Shown here piece after piece: positions 32,294 to 41,558 of a stretch of DNA of 57,604 nucleotides; position 1 is the stretch's first letter; each line of letters opens with the position of its first letter. Made by a program: the position numbers and the translations under genes. The DNA is from Oscillospiraceae bacterium (GTDB lineage: Bacteria > Bacillota > Clostridia > Oscillospirales > Acutalibacteraceae). The stretch covers positions 1 through 57,604 of the forward strand of contig WRBQ01000009.1 of assembly GCA_009784445.1 (NCBI GenBank). The letters are read 5' to 3'. The notes beneath the pieces were generated by a model, which worked only from the letters and a program-made list of their open reading frames with translations, had not been told where the DNA came from and did not search any database.

Positions 32294-33721
32294 ATGCAAA
32301 AGATCAAAGTTCAAGGCATGCGCTTTGTGGACGAACAAGGCCGCGAGCGCATTTTCCACGGGGTGAATCTCAAGGGTGGGCAGCACATTGACTGGCTGGA
32401 CGAAGAGTTTTTTCGCAAAGGCGCAGCACTGGGGCAGCGTCTGCTTCGCCTTGGCCCGCACTGGGATCAGTTTGAACCCGAGCCGGGGCAATACAACGAG
32501 GAATTCTTGGCGAAGGTGGACAACGTCTTCAACTTGGCCGAGAAGTACGGCTGGTATATCTTCCTCGACATGCACCAAGACTGCTATTCGTGGTTTCGTG
32601 AGCCATTTTACTCCGGCGGCGCACCGAAGTGGGCCTGCCTGACAGACGGTCTCAAGCCTCGCAAACCCAAAATCGTGTGGGCAGAAGGCTACTTCATTGA
32701 CAAAGCGCGCTGGCGCTGCTTCGACAACTTTTGGCGCAATGCCGAGGTGCATGGCAAAGGCTTGCAAGACCACTACGCTGCGCTGTGGCAAATGCTTGCC
32801 AAACGCTATGGCGACCACCCCGCCTTGTTCGGCTGGAACATCATGAACGAGCCTTTTCCCGGCACGCCCGGCGGCAAGATGTTTCGCAAGCTGGTGGCGA
32901 AAATGGTGCGCATTGGCTTCGTTAGCCCAAGTCTCAAGCGCATCCAGTTCCTGAAAAAATGGCGCAACCCGGATAAACACGGCTTCATGCTTGACGTGCT
33001 GACACCAAAGATCATGGCGAAAGTCACCGGCGCACGCAGCGTGACGAAAATTTTATACAAGTTCGAGCGCGAGCACTATGGCCCGTTCATCGCCAAAATG
33101 GGTGCTGCTATTCGCGAAGTCACACCTAAGGGGATCATCATTTTTGACCAGTGTTATTACTGCAACTTGGGCATCCCCAGCAAAATGCCACTGCCGCAAG
33201 GCGAAGACCAAATTTGCTTTGACCCGCACGGTTACGACTTCATGGTAGACACCCCGGCCTATAAGCATGCCAACAACCCGCGCGTGGGCTTCATGTTTGG
33301 GCAAATGCGCAAAGCCCAGCTAGACTTCGGCATTCCCGTCATCTGCGGCGAGTGGGGCGGCGGCGGCGAAGGCGAAGACTTTCTGCCGCACATTGGCTTT
33401 TTGATGGACATGTTCGACAGCTGGAACTGGAGCAACTGCTACTTCACCTATGGCCCTGCGCTGTTCGACAACCCCATTACGCGTTACCTAGCGCGGCCCT
33501 ACCCTTGGGCGGTGAATGGCACGATTGACAACTTCAACGTGGACATGGAAAATAAGACTTTCACGCTCAATTACACGCCCAACAACAGCGATGCTCCCAC
33601 CGAGATTTTTCTGCCCAACGGCTATGAATCGGTGGAGGCTGGCGATGCGCAGGTCAGCTATGAAAACAACCTGCTTAGCATTCACACCAATGCCAAGCAG
33701 ATTGTGGTGAAGTATAAGTAA
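32294..33721 (+). CDS. Glycoside hydrolase family 5, endoglycoceramidase-like
   Basis: 475 aa. WNIMNEPFPG holds the acid/base glutamate (about residue 186) and PVICGEWGGGG the nucleophile (about 353). LRLGPHWDQFEPEPGQYNEE, FLDMHQDCYSW and the C-terminal small beta domain agree with the endoglycoceramidase-related branch of GH5. No signal peptide is visible, so an intracellular or unconventional location is likely; substrate could be a glycolipid or oligosaccharide. ATG follows GGAGGATACACAC. Confidence 0.87.
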   Translation: MQKIKVQGMRFVDEQGRERIFHGVNLKGGQHIDWLDEEFFRKGAALGQRLLRLGPHWDQFEPEPGQYNEEFLAKVDNVFNLAEKYGWYIFLDMHQDCYSWFREPFYSGGAPKWACLTDGLKPRKPKIVWAEGYFIDKARWRCFDNFWRNAEVHGKGLQDHYAALWQMLAKRYGDHPALFGWNIMNEPFPGTPGGKMFRKLVAKMVRIGFVSPSLKRIQFLKKWRNPDKHGFMLDVLTPKIMAKVTGARSVTKILYKFEREHYGPFIAKMGAAIREVTPKGIIIFDQCYYCNLGIPSKMPLPQGEDQICFDPHGYDFMVDTPAYKHANNPRVGFMFGQMRKAQLDFGIPVICGEWGGGGEGEDFLPHIGFLMDMFDSWNWSNCYFTYGPALFDNPITRYLARPYPWAVNGTIDNFNVDMENKTFTLNYTPNNSDAPTEIFLPNGYESVEAGDAQVSYENNLLSIHTNAKQIVVKYK

Positions 33722-33724
33722 TCG

Positions 33725-34567
33725 CTAAAAGCCAATCAGCACGCTATGCATACCAAGCTCAATGTAGTCCCCCGCGGCGTTGCTCACGCGCAACGCCGGC
33801 ACATGGATGTCCGAGTTCCAAAACTCTTCATGTGCCAACAATGCTTGCAGCGTGTAGCGGTACGTCAGCCCACTTTCGCCCACCACTTCGCCAAACACAA
33901 AACCCGGCGCAGCAAAGGTGTGGCTAAAATCAAGGCTGCCGTTTTCCATGGCAAAGCTTGCTGTTTCCACGCCATCTTCTTCTACAATAATGCGCACTGC
34001 AACTGCACTGTCGTTAAACGGCAGTGCAATTTCGTTATAGTGCAGCGTAACGTTCCAATTGTGGTATCTCATTGTGTATCCACCGCTGTGCCAAAACAGT
34101 CCGTCAAACATGTGCTCCATAAACAATGGAAATTGCTCATTTCGATAAACCCCGCCTGAATACAGCGTAATGCGATAACCCAAGTGATGATCTGTGGGCA
34201 GCGCAACGCGCCCCTCAAACCTGCCGTTTTGCAGCTGCATGGGCATGCTTTCGTCTTGCAGCGTGAGTGTTGCGCGGCTGTTGGCGCCGAACTCGCGTGG
34301 CACAGCACTAACCAGTAGTTCGAGCTCAAGCGTGTCCGTGTCGATGGCAAAGTCGTTGGTAATATCCAGCCAAAGCTGGTCTTGCTGTTGCAGCACATGA
34401 TAAATTTGCTCTAACATGATGCTGATGTGATGTGTATCGACGTGTGCATAGCTATGCAAGCGAATACGCCCGACCGCCTGCACTATCAACACGGCAAACA
34501 CCGTGCCTAGCATCAGCGCAGCGCAAATTGCCACCGCCACAAACTGCCGAAAATATTTCTTGAACAT
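33725..34567 (-). CDS. Membrane-anchored beta-rich protein, 280 aa, unknown
   Basis: An N-terminal signal anchor (FVAVAICAALMLGTVFAVLI) is followed by ~240 extracytoplasmic residues that look like Ig-type beta sheets (TLTLQDESMPMQLQNGRFEG, VTLHYNEIALPFNDSAVAV). No family recognised. It is convergent with the GH5 gene (3 bases between stops) and has its own promoter inside the 3' end of the symporter gene. Confidence 0.7.
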   Translation of the reverse strand: MFKKYFRQFVAVAICAALMLGTVFAVLIVQAVGRIRLHSYAHVDTHHISIMLEQIYHVLQQQDQLWLDITNDFAIDTDTLELELLVSAVPREFGANSRATLTLQDESMPMQLQNGRFEGRVALPTDHHLGYRITLYSGGVYRNEQFPLFMEHMFDGLFWHSGGYTMRYHNWNVTLHYNEIALPFNDSAVAVRIIVEEDGVETASFAMENGSLDFSHTFAAPGFVFGEVVGESGLTYRYTLQALLAHEEFWNSDIHVPALRVSNAAGDYIELGMHSVLIGF

Positions 34568-34590
34568 CGCACACCTCCACTTTTTTCACT

Positions 34591-34619
34591 ATCATAGCAC
34601 AAGTCGGCTACTTTGTCAA
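34591..34619 (-). promoter_or_regulatory. Sigma-A promoter of the 280-aa anchored protein
   Basis: Minus-strand TTGACA (34619-34614), 17 bp, TATGAT (34596-34591), overlapping the last codons of the symporter. Confidence 0.75.
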
Positions 34620-35906
34620 GCGTTCAAATTTACGCAGCTCCCGCATGGCTTGCCCGCTTAGCAGCCACACACCCAGCAAGTTCGGCAGCGCCATGAGCAT
34701 GTTGAGCACATCAGCGATGGACCACACCAGATTCAATTGCATGGCACTGCCCAGCACAATAGCGCCCAAGTATAGCAGGCGATAGGGCTTGGTGCTGCGC
34801 TCGCCCAGCAACCAGCGTGCGCCCTGCTCGCCGAAGTATGACCAGCCCGTGAGCGTGGCAAAGGCAAACAGCACAATGCACAGCGCAACAAAGTGCGCAC
34901 CCGCCGCGCCAAACACCGTGGCGTAGGCCGCGCTTGCCATGGCGACATCTGTGTGACCGCTTGCGAATGCACCGCTTGCGATGAATACCAGCGCCGACAC
35001 CGTGCACATAATCAGCGTGTCAATCACCACCTCGGCGATGCCCCACATGCCCTGCACGGCCGGTTGCTGCACATCAGCTGCTGCGTGAATCACCGCACTC
35101 GTGCCCAGCCCTGCTTCATTCGTAAACACGCCCCGTGCTACACCGTAGCGCAGGGCTGTTTTTATGCTATAGCCCACAGTGCCGCCTACGGCAGCACGAA
35201 AAGCAAATGCCTCGCTGAACATCAGCGCGATGCTTGCTGGCAATGCCGCACGATGCGCGAACAGCACAATCAAGCTGGCCAGCAAAAACACGCCCGTCAT
35301 AATCGGCACCACGAACTCAGTCACACGGCCAATGCGCTTTACGCCGCCGAAAATCACTAAGCCAACTAATCCTGCTGCAATCATGCCGGTGATCCACGGC
35401 GACAGCCCCACGCTTTGTCGCACGGCTTGCGCCATGGCGTTGGCTTGCGTCATGTTGCCAATGCCGAAGGCCGCGGTGGCCAGCAGCGCGGCGTAAACTC
35501 CACCCAAACTTTTGCTGCCCAACCCGCGGGCGAGATACTCCATCGGGCCGCCCATCCATGCGCCGCTGGGCAGGCGCCTGCGATACTTCAGCCCCAGAAT
35601 GTTTTCCGCGCAGATGGTCATCGTGCCCAGCACCGCAGACAAAAACATCCACACGATTGCGCCCGGGCCGCCCAAGGTGAGCGCAGTCGCTACGCCGACG
35701 ATGTTGCCAGTGCCTAGGCAGGCAGCCAGTGCGCCGGTGAGTGCCTGCCACTGCGAAATACTGTGTTTGTCGCTGGTTTGGCGCGCGGTAAGCAAACTGC
35801 CGAAGGTCATGCGATTCCACAGCCCAATGCGGCGCAGAAAAAACCCACGGCTGCGCACCGTTAAGTACGCACCCGTGAGCAGGAATAGTGAGAGAAAGAA
35901 AGTCAT
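34608..35906 (-). CDS. Alanine/glycine:cation symporter (AGCS family)
   Basis: 432 aa with about ten membrane helices. ALTGALAACLGTGNIVGVAT is the conserved second-helix region and RYGVARGVFTNEAGLGTSA the family signature. GPGAIVWMFLSAVLGTMT also fits. It imports alanine or glycine with sodium. Downstream of the GNAT gene with 29 bases between. Confidence 0.93.
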   Translation of the reverse strand: MTFFLSLFLLTGAYLTVRSRGFFLRRIGLWNRMTFGSLLTARQTSDKHSISQWQALTGALAACLGTGNIVGVATALTLGGPGAIVWMFLSAVLGTMTICAENILGLKYRRRLPSGAWMGGPMEYLARGLGSKSLGGVYAALLATAAFGIGNMTQANAMAQAVRQSVGLSPWITGMIAAGLVGLVIFGGVKRIGRVTEFVVPIMTGVFLLASLIVLFAHRAALPASIALMFSEAFAFRAAVGGTVGYSIKTALRYGVARGVFTNEAGLGTSAVIHAAADVQQPAVQGMWGIAEVVIDTLIMCTVSALVFIASGAFASGHTDVAMASAAYATVFGAAGAHFVALCIVLFAFATLTGWSYFGEQGARWLLGERSTKPYRLLYLGAIVLGSAMQLNLVWSIADVLNMLMALPNLLGVWLLSGQAMRELRKFERLTK

Positions 35907-35935
35907 GTGCCAAGTTTATGCGAACGCTCAGCGCT

Positions 35936-36469
35936 TCATGCTTGCAGCAAATATCCAAGCAGCAATGGCACGGTGTAGTTTTCGGCATCTTCGTTTGAAT
36001 TGGCAATCGTGTCGAATCCCACCAAGCTAAAACCCTGTGCAAGATAAAACGCAATGGCGTGTTCGTTGCACGAGTAGGTTTGCAACACAATGGCGCGGTG
36101 GGCTTCGTCGCGGGCGTGTTGCTTCACAACATCCATCAGTGCGGCAGCCACGCCTTTGCGTCGATAGGCTTCGTCGGTCCACATCAACGAGATGTACAAG
36201 CGATTTTTGCCCTCAGCGGCGGCTTGTGCCACGCCAATGAGGCGTTCACCGTCAAACGCACCCCAAGCTTGGTCTGCTTCGCTGCCCAACAATGTGTTGG
36301 TATATTTTATCTCCCTGCGTTGTGCGAGCTTTGTTTTGGTTAGCGTGGAGGTGAAATCCTCGCCTGTTTGTACCGTATTAACGGCATAGCAACTGTCCGC
36401 GTAGTCGCAAAACATGATCTTATATCCCTGCCACATTTCATGATCAAGCGGTGCAATGTTATATGGCAT
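35936..36469 (-). CDS. GNAT-family N-acetyltransferase
   Basis: 177 aa from ATG 36469, which follows AATGGAGGTTTT; the longer frame overlaps tadA without a start signal. LYISLMWTDEAYRRKGVAAA contains the acetyl-CoA loop (RRKGVA) and NEHAIAFYLAQGFSLVG the C-terminal signature. Substrate unknown. Confidence 0.85.
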   Translation of the reverse strand: MPYNIAPLDHEMWQGYKIMFCDYADSCYAVNTVQTGEDFTSTLTKTKLAQRREIKYTNTLLGSEADQAWGAFDGERLIGVAQAAAEGKNRLYISLMWTDEAYRRKGVAAALMDVVKQHARDEAHRAIVLQTYSCNEHAIAFYLAQGFSLVGFDTIANSNEDAENYTVPLLLGYLLQA

Positions 36470-36479
36470 AAAACCTCCA

Positions 36480-36890
36480 TTATCCGCGCAGTTTAGCAAA
36501 AAAATCTTTGAGCAGCGCTGCACTTTCATCCGCCAGCAAGCCGCCCTCCATGCGGGGTCTGTAGCTTGCATGCTTGTTGTCGCTGGCTGCAAACACCACG
36601 CGCGGAATGTGCGCATTGGCAATCGCACCAGCACACATGGGGCACGGCTCAAGTGTAACGAACAGTTCGCATTGCCACAAGCGCCAGCCGCCCAGTGCCT
36701 TGCAGGCAGCATCAATCGCAATCATTTCTGCGTGGTACAGCGCGTTTTTGCCTTGCTCACGTTGATTATAACCTTCGGCGATGATTTCACCGTCTTTCAC
36801 GATTACACAACCGACCGGCGTTTCGCCTTCATCGGCGGCTTGGCGGGCAAGTTCCAGCGCTCGTCGCATGAATAGTTCGTCAGTCGTCAT
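36480..36890 (-). CDS. tadA: tRNA-specific adenosine deaminase
   Basis: 136 aa. Zinc and catalytic residues are in ALYHAEMIAID (H53, E55) and LEPCPMCAGAI (C83, C86). ARVVFAASD-like VPRVVFAASDNKHAS follows as IPRVVFAASDNKHA. It makes inosine at the wobble base of tRNA-Arg(ACG). The start overlaps the stop of the M28 peptidase gene (ATGA). Confidence 0.92.
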   Translation of the reverse strand: MTTDELFMRRALELARQAADEGETPVGCVIVKDGEIIAEGYNQREQGKNALYHAEMIAIDAACKALGGWRLWQCELFVTLEPCPMCAGAIANAHIPRVVFAASDNKHASYRPRMEGGLLADESAALLKDFFAKLRG

Positions 36891-38170
36891 GCGTCAATTC
36901 GCCGGGCGATGCCTTTTTCGGCTTTCACGGGCACGCCCGCAAATGGTTCCATGCCGGTTGCATCAAACTGGAATGCCGTTTCGGTGAGGATGTTCAGACA
37001 GGCCTCCATGGTTTTGGGTTGCAGGGCATCGGGGGTATCTAGGCAGGTGTGGTAGTAGGCCGGCGGGCCGGGATCCATGGCGGCAAAGGTTATGCTGCGC
37101 ATACCCAGCGCAGAGGAAGCCGCTGCGTCGCTTGCGCCGAAAAACACCGTGCGATAGGGGATTTCGTAGCCCGCATTTTTGGCGGCTTGTTTCATCATTG
37201 CGGCGGCGGCGAGGTCGTGTTTCACGGTGTTGGTGCGATCGGAAATCATGATGGCCATGTGGTCAAAGTCTGTCATGGTGTCCACGCCAACGAATAGGGT
37301 TTCCACGTCTTTATAGGCCTCAAGATTTTTCTTCACAAAGTCTTTTGCGCCGCGCAGGCCGCTTTCTTCGCAGCCACTGCACATGATAATCAGCTCGGTG
37401 TTCTCTAAGCGATTGTCGGTTTCGTGCAGCATGCGTGCCACGGCCATGGGCACATAGCAGCCGGTGAGGTTGTCGTTGGCGCCCAGCACGGGTCGGCGGC
37501 GGTTTTCAAAAAACCAGCAGAAAATCAGCAGTGGGCTTAGCGCAAAAAAGAGGATGGACAGCACGAAATTACTTTGTCCCTGCACCGTGCCGATAATCGA
37601 AATCACAATGCCAAACAGCACAACTGCAAGTGTGCTGCCAATCAAGATTGCGCCAAGCGGCGGGAAATTCAACTTGCCGGCCAAGCGAAAGAAGTTCCAC
37701 TCATATACCGAGTCGGCATGGCCGCACATAATGAGGCGACGTTTGACTTCGCCAGTGGGTTTTTGCACGGCGATGAGGTTATGTGATGTTTTCTTGCGAA
37801 AAAATGGGTCAAGAAACTCTTGGTAAAGCAAAAACTGCAACACGGCAGAAAGCAAACCCACAAGCAGCAAAATCAGGCTTATCCACGCAAAGTTGAAAAA
37901 GTAGGATACAGCGGCGGTAACGCCCAGCACAGCCACCAGTCGAATCCAGCCCATAAAAGCGCGCGGTGCAGTTTTGAATGGTTCAATGCGGGTTTCTTCG
38001 CAGCAGCCCTCCAAATCTTTGGCCATCATTTGCTGGCTTTTGAGTTCTTCCGGACTTGCCGGCAGGCGCGGCCCGCACTCGTCGCAGACTTTTTTGATGC
38101 CGCGCACGGCAAAGTTGGTGTACTCACGAAGCTTGGCAGGATAGTTGGCAATGCGTTGGTTAGCGGTCAT
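36887..38170 (-). CDS. M28-family metallopeptidase with membrane helices
   Basis: 427 aa from ATG 38170, which follows AAGGAGAAATTTCAC. Zinc ligands are seen in MCGHADSVYEWN (HxD), GANDNLTG, CSGCEESGLRGAK (EE) and AYYHTCLD. About four membrane helices lie at residues 75-120 and 190-240, splitting the peptidase domain. Such proteins are membrane-bound aminopeptidases of unclear substrate. Confidence 0.85.
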   Translation of the reverse strand: MTANQRIANYPAKLREYTNFAVRGIKKVCDECGPRLPASPEELKSQQMMAKDLEGCCEETRIEPFKTAPRAFMGWIRLVAVLGVTAAVSYFFNFAWISLILLLVGLLSAVLQFLLYQEFLDPFFRKKTSHNLIAVQKPTGEVKRRLIMCGHADSVYEWNFFRLAGKLNFPPLGAILIGSTLAVVLFGIVISIIGTVQGQSNFVLSILFFALSPLLIFCWFFENRRRPVLGANDNLTGCYVPMAVARMLHETDNRLENTELIIMCSGCEESGLRGAKDFVKKNLEAYKDVETLFVGVDTMTDFDHMAIMISDRTNTVKHDLAAAAMMKQAAKNAGYEIPYRTVFFGASDAAASSALGMRSITFAAMDPGPPAYYHTCLDTPDALQPKTMEACLNILTETAFQFDATGMEPFAGVPVKAEKGIARRIDA

Positions 38171-38186
38171 GTGAAATTTCTCCTTC

Positions 38187-38215
38187 TTGACATTTGTTGA
38201 AAAATGAGTTAAACT
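38187..38215 (+). promoter_or_regulatory. Sigma-A promoter of the VanY-like gene
   Basis: TTGACA (38187-38192), 17 bp, TAAACT (38210-38215). Confidence 0.75.
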
Positions 38216-38244
38216 ATAAGTAGACATGACGAATGGGGGAAACC

Positions 38245-39141
38245 ATGAAAAAAAGCAAGCTATATCTCATTGCAGGGCTGGTGTTGGCTGCTGTGCTGAT
38301 GGTTACAGTGGTGATATATCACGCGGTGCCAAACAGGCAGCTGGAAACCGAGTCGCCCGTCACTGCCGCACAAACCGAAGCCACGACCGAAACAGAAGAC
38401 GACACCACCCTTGAAGACGAAACCACCGTGGCAGATGAAACCACAGCAAATGCAACAACCGCAGCAACGGCTGCTGCCACGCAAGCTAATACCACAACAC
38501 GTGCGCCGCAACAAGCGGGCTGGGTTTATCCCTTTAATTTTCCGGGGGTATATCCTGCGCTGGCATATATCCCCAGTGGCAACGATTTTTATCTCATTCT
38601 CGTCAACCGCCATAACGCACTGCCGGACAACTTCACCCGAGACCACCTAGATTTGGTGACCGCCATGCCGGGTTATCCCACCCTCATGCATCGCACAGCT
38701 GCGCGGTATTTTCAGCAAATGTATCAAGCTGGGCGAGCGGCGGGCGTGGTGCTCACTCCACTTGGTGGCTACCGTGACACCGCGCACCAAAACCGCAACT
38801 TCACCAACCGCATTCAACGTTATCGCAACGAAGGGCACTCGCATGCCGTGGCGGTGGACATGGCCACGCGCTGGATTAAACCGCCGCGTTGTAGCGAACA
38901 CGAAACCGGCCTTGCCATGGACATTGGCCGCATCAACATGAATTTCAGCCATAGTGCGGAATATCGCTGGCTGTTGCAAAACGCGCACAATTTTGGCTTC
39001 ATTTTGCGTTATCCGCCCAACAGCATTCAGTACACCTATGTCAATTACGAACCTTGGCACTGGCGCTTTGTGGGTGTGGAAAACGCCACAGCAATCCGCG
39101 CAAGCGGCTTAGTGCTTGAGCATTGGCTGCGTCAGCGTTAG
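38245..39141 (+). CDS. D-alanyl-D-alanine carboxypeptidase, VanY/M15B type
   Basis: 298 aa from ATG 38245 after GGGGGAAACC. A signal anchor (LYLIAGLVLAAVLMVTVVIY) and a Thr/Glu/Ala-rich linker of about 55 residues precede the peptidase domain. CSEHETGLAMDIG supplies the SxHxxGxAxD zinc site and YEPWHWRFVG the second (ExWH). It trims D-Ala from peptidoglycan stems outside the membrane. No VanX or VanH neighbour, so a house-keeping role is likelier than resistance. Confidence 0.9.
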   Translation: MKKSKLYLIAGLVLAAVLMVTVVIYHAVPNRQLETESPVTAAQTEATTETEDDTTLEDETTVADETTANATTAATAAATQANTTTRAPQQAGWVYPFNFPGVYPALAYIPSGNDFYLILVNRHNALPDNFTRDHLDLVTAMPGYPTLMHRTAARYFQQMYQAGRAAGVVLTPLGGYRDTAHQNRNFTNRIQRYRNEGHSHAVAVDMATRWIKPPRCSEHETGLAMDIGRINMNFSHSAEYRWLLQNAHNFGFILRYPPNSIQYTYVNYEPWHWRFVGVENATAIRASGLVLEHWLRQR

Positions 39142-39692
39142 TTCACGTTATCTTTGGTCAGCACAATTTTCACCGTTAAAAATAAAATTTTAATATCCAG
39201 CCAAAGTGACTGTTTGGTAATATATTCCGCGTCAAGGGCAACCTTGTCGCGGTCGTTTACTTTGGCGCGGCCATTCACCTGTGCCCAGCCAGTTAGTCCC
39301 GGCGGCACGCTGTAAATACCTGCCTCTTCGCGCAGTTTGCGAATGCGTCCCTCTTCGGGAATCAGCGGCCGTGGGCCAACAAAACTCATGTCGCCGCGCA
39401 GGATATTCCACAGCTGCGGCAGTTCGTCTAGGCTTAGCGCACGCAAAAACTTGCCGCTGCGGGTGAATTTTCCATACCTAGCAGCTAGCTGCTGCGGGCG
39501 GTTGCGGGTGTCACGCGGCATGGTGCGAAACTTAAAAATGGTGAATTCCTTGTTGTGGCGTCCCACGCGCTGCTGTTTGAACACCACTGGTGCGCCGTCG
39601 TCGAAATAAACCAACAGCGTGATGATGCCCAGCAAGGGCAGTAGCAAAATCAGCGCGAAAACGCTGGCGATGATGTCAAAAGTGCGTTTTAT
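39138..39692 (-). CDS. Undecaprenyl-phosphate sugar-1-phosphate transferase; start codon unclear
   Basis: KRTFDIIASVFALILLLPLL is the usual N-terminal helix, followed by FKFRTMPRDTRNRPQ, LSLDELPQLWNILRGDMSFV and VPPGLTGWAQVNGRA of the bacterial sugar-transferase family. It starts glycan assembly on the lipid carrier. The frame of the helix has no ATG, GTG or TTG: the position preceding KRTFD is ATA (39692-39690), 9 bases after AGGGAG. The first standard start, TTG 39647, would delete most of the helix. ATA initiation, or an indel in the adjacent A run, are both possible. It is 3' to prfB. Confidence 0.82.
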   Translation of the reverse strand: MKRTFDIIASVFALILLLPLLGIITLLVYFDDGAPVVFKQQRVGRHNKEFTIFKFRTMPRDTRNRPQQLAARYGKFTRSGKFLRALSLDELPQLWNILRGDMSFVGPRPLIPEEGRIRKLREEAGIYSVPPGLTGWAQVNGRAKVNDRDKVALDAEYITKQSLWLDIKILFLTVKIVLTKDNVN

Positions 39693-39711
39693 ATTCCCAC
39701 ACTCCCTATGT

Positions 39712-40821
39712 TTAATTCCTCGTAGCCTGTTGCTTCAGGTACGCATTGATAAACCCGTCTAGGTCACCGTCCATCACGGCCTGGATGTTGCCATTTTCGT
39801 GCCCGGTGCGGTGATCTTTGGCCAATTGATAGGGCATGAACACATACGAGCGAATCTGGCTGCCCCAAGCAATGTCCATCTGCACGCCCTTGATGTCTTC
39901 GATTTTCTCTAGGTGCTGTCTCTCTTTGATTTCAATGAGCTTGCTCTTGAGCATCTTCAGCGCAACGGCGCGGTTTTGCAGCTGGCTGCGCTCCACTTGG
40001 CAGCTGGTTACAATGCCCGTGGGAATGTGCGTGAGCCGCACGGCCGAGCTGGTTTTGTTCACCTTTTGCCCGCCGGCGCCGCTTGCACGATACACGTCCA
40101 TCTTAATGTGATCAGGGTTAATGTCGATGTTCACGTCGTCGTCGATTTCGGGCATGACTTCAAGGCTTGCGAACGAGGTGTGCCGCCTGCCGCTGGAGTC
40201 AAATGGCGAGCAGCGCACCAAGCGGTGCACCCCGTTTTCACTTTTGAGAAAGCCATAGGCGTTTTCGCCGCTAATCATCAGCACGGCGGACTTAAGTCCG
40301 GCTTCTTCGCCATCCAAAAAGTCAATGAGTTTGGCGGTGTAGCCACGCCGCTGCGCCCAGTGGGTATACATGCGCACAAGCATCTCATTCCAGTCTTGTG
40401 CTTCAGTGCCGCCCGCGCCTGCGTGGAAGGATAAAATGGCGTTGTTGCCATCAAACTCGCCCGAAAGCAGCGTCGCTAAGGTCATCGATTCAAGCGTGGC
40501 AATCACTTGGTTTGTTTGCTCGCGGCATTCGTCCAGCAGAGTTTCATCGCCTTCCTCCACCGCAAGCTCAATCATGGTCAGCGCATCGTCATGGGCAGCG
40601 GCAAGTTTTTCATAGCCCGCGATTTTGCCTTTGAGCGCGGCAATGCGTTGCAGCACCGCTTGGCTTGACTTTGGGTCATCCCAAAAGTCTGCGGCGGCGC
40701 ACTGGTCTTCCAGCTGTGCAATTTCGCTTGCGGCGGTCTGCAAAGCCAAAGCTTGGCGCAAATGCTCCAGTTTATCCTGTTGGCCTTGTAGTTGTAAGCG
40801 CAGTTCATCAAATTGTAGCAT
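39712..40821 (-). CDS. prfB: Peptide chain release factor 2
   Basis: 369 aa. The stop-recognition SPF is in VRCSPFDSSGRRHTSFAS and the GGQ is in RASGAGGQKVNKTSSAV. It releases peptides at UGA and UAA. The frame is continuous from ATG 40821, so the +1 autoregulatory frameshift found in many prfB genes is absent. It follows the 199-aa membrane protein by 13 bases. Confidence 0.95.
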   Translation of the reverse strand: MLQFDELRLQLQGQQDKLEHLRQALALQTAASEIAQLEDQCAAADFWDDPKSSQAVLQRIAALKGKIAGYEKLAAAHDDALTMIELAVEEGDETLLDECREQTNQVIATLESMTLATLLSGEFDGNNAILSFHAGAGGTEAQDWNEMLVRMYTHWAQRRGYTAKLIDFLDGEEAGLKSAVLMISGENAYGFLKSENGVHRLVRCSPFDSSGRRHTSFASLEVMPEIDDDVNIDINPDHIKMDVYRASGAGGQKVNKTSSAVRLTHIPTGIVTSCQVERSQLQNRAVALKMLKSKLIEIKERQHLEKIEDIKGVQMDIAWGSQIRSYVFMPYQLAKDHRTGHENGNIQAVMDGDLDGFINAYLKQQATRN

Positions 40822-40834
40822 GAACCCTCCGTAA

Positions 40835-41434
40835 TTATTGCCCTCTGAAGAAATATGGGTCTTGCATCAAGTACCAGTTGCCCCCGAAGCGCACCAGCGA
40901 GAAGAAGCTTGTGCCATCATAGGAACTAGCTGTGGCATTGATCGTATAATGCACCACCATGTGCGCGAATTCCTCCGCCACCATGCTCATGACGGCAAAC
41001 TCTTCAACCGAAGTCACAAGATTAGGTGGCAGGTCGGCTTGGTTGGCGGCGAAGAATGTGGGTTCCTCAACCCGGTGGCTGGTGTTGATTACCACGCCCC
41101 ACAGATCGAGCAAGCCGTCGCGCATATATTGCTCAAATGGCTCGCGCATGGGCTGTGCAATGTCTTCGTAGGGGATTGCGCCGAATGCCGACAGGTTAAA
41201 TAACGCATCAGCATCACGGTTTTCAATGGCGGCGAAGTAGTTTCGAATCACGCGCTCAACAGGCGTTGTGCGGTTGTTCAATGCGATGACTGCCACAACC
41301 AGCGCAAGCGCCGCCACAGCAGCCACAACCACCAGCATGATGATTTTTTTATTCACGCCTGTTTTTTTCTTTTTCGGTTGTTCGGGCATGGGGGGCAGTT
41401 CCCACAACGTTGAAGCTTGATTTTGTGTTGCCAT
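40835..41434 (-). CDS. Membrane-anchored protein with NTF2-like outer domain, 199 aa
   Basis: A Lys-rich cytoplasmic N-terminus (PKKKKTGVNKK) leads to one membrane helix (IIMLVVVAAVAALALVVAVI). Then TPVERVIRNYFAAIENRDAD, a pattern of NTF2/SnoaL-like extracytoplasmic domains, closing with WYLMQDPYFF. Function unknown. It appears to be the first gene of an operon with prfB and the sugar transferase. ATG follows AGGAGGGTTTTTAT. Confidence 0.75.
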   Translation of the reverse strand: MATQNQASTLWELPPMPEQPKKKKTGVNKKIIMLVVVAAVAALALVVAVIALNNRTTPVERVIRNYFAAIENRDADALFNLSAFGAIPYEDIAQPMREPFEQYMRDGLLDLWGVVINTSHRVEEPTFFAANQADLPPNLVTSVEEFAVMSMVAEEFAHMVVHYTINATASSYDGTSFFSLVRFGGNWYLMQDPYFFRGQ

Positions 41435-41467
41435 ATAAAAACCCTCCTATATGTACAAATATTATTT

Positions 41468-41496
41468 ATTATAACACATTGCAAGCAACATGGCAA
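41468..41496 (-). promoter_or_regulatory. Promoter of the 199-aa protein/prfB operon
   Basis: Minus-strand TTGCCA (41496-41491), 17 bp, TATAAT (41473-41468). Confidence 0.75.
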
Positions 41497-41506
41497 GCCT
41501 TTTCGC

Positions 41507-41545
41507 GGAAAATAAAAATCGTGCATCCAAAAAAATGAATGCACG
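41507..41545 (-). terminator. Terminator of the ABC-transporter gene
   Basis: CGTGCAT/ATGCACG stem (41520-41545) followed on the minus strand by ATTTTTATTTT. Confidence 0.8.
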
Positions 41546-41558
41546 TGAAGTCCCGCTG

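Noticed and set aside
32252-32980. 242-codon minus-strand ORF opposite the GH5 gene
   Set aside because: Shadow frame; the GH5 catalytic motifs are on the plus strand.
38245-39141. Vancomycin resistance gene
   Set aside because: VanY-like peptidases are common house-keeping enzymes and no vanH, vanA or vanX is nearby.
39712-40821. Possible +1 programmed frameshift in prfB
   Set aside because: The reading frame is continuous from ATG 40821 and there is no in-frame TGA near codon 25.
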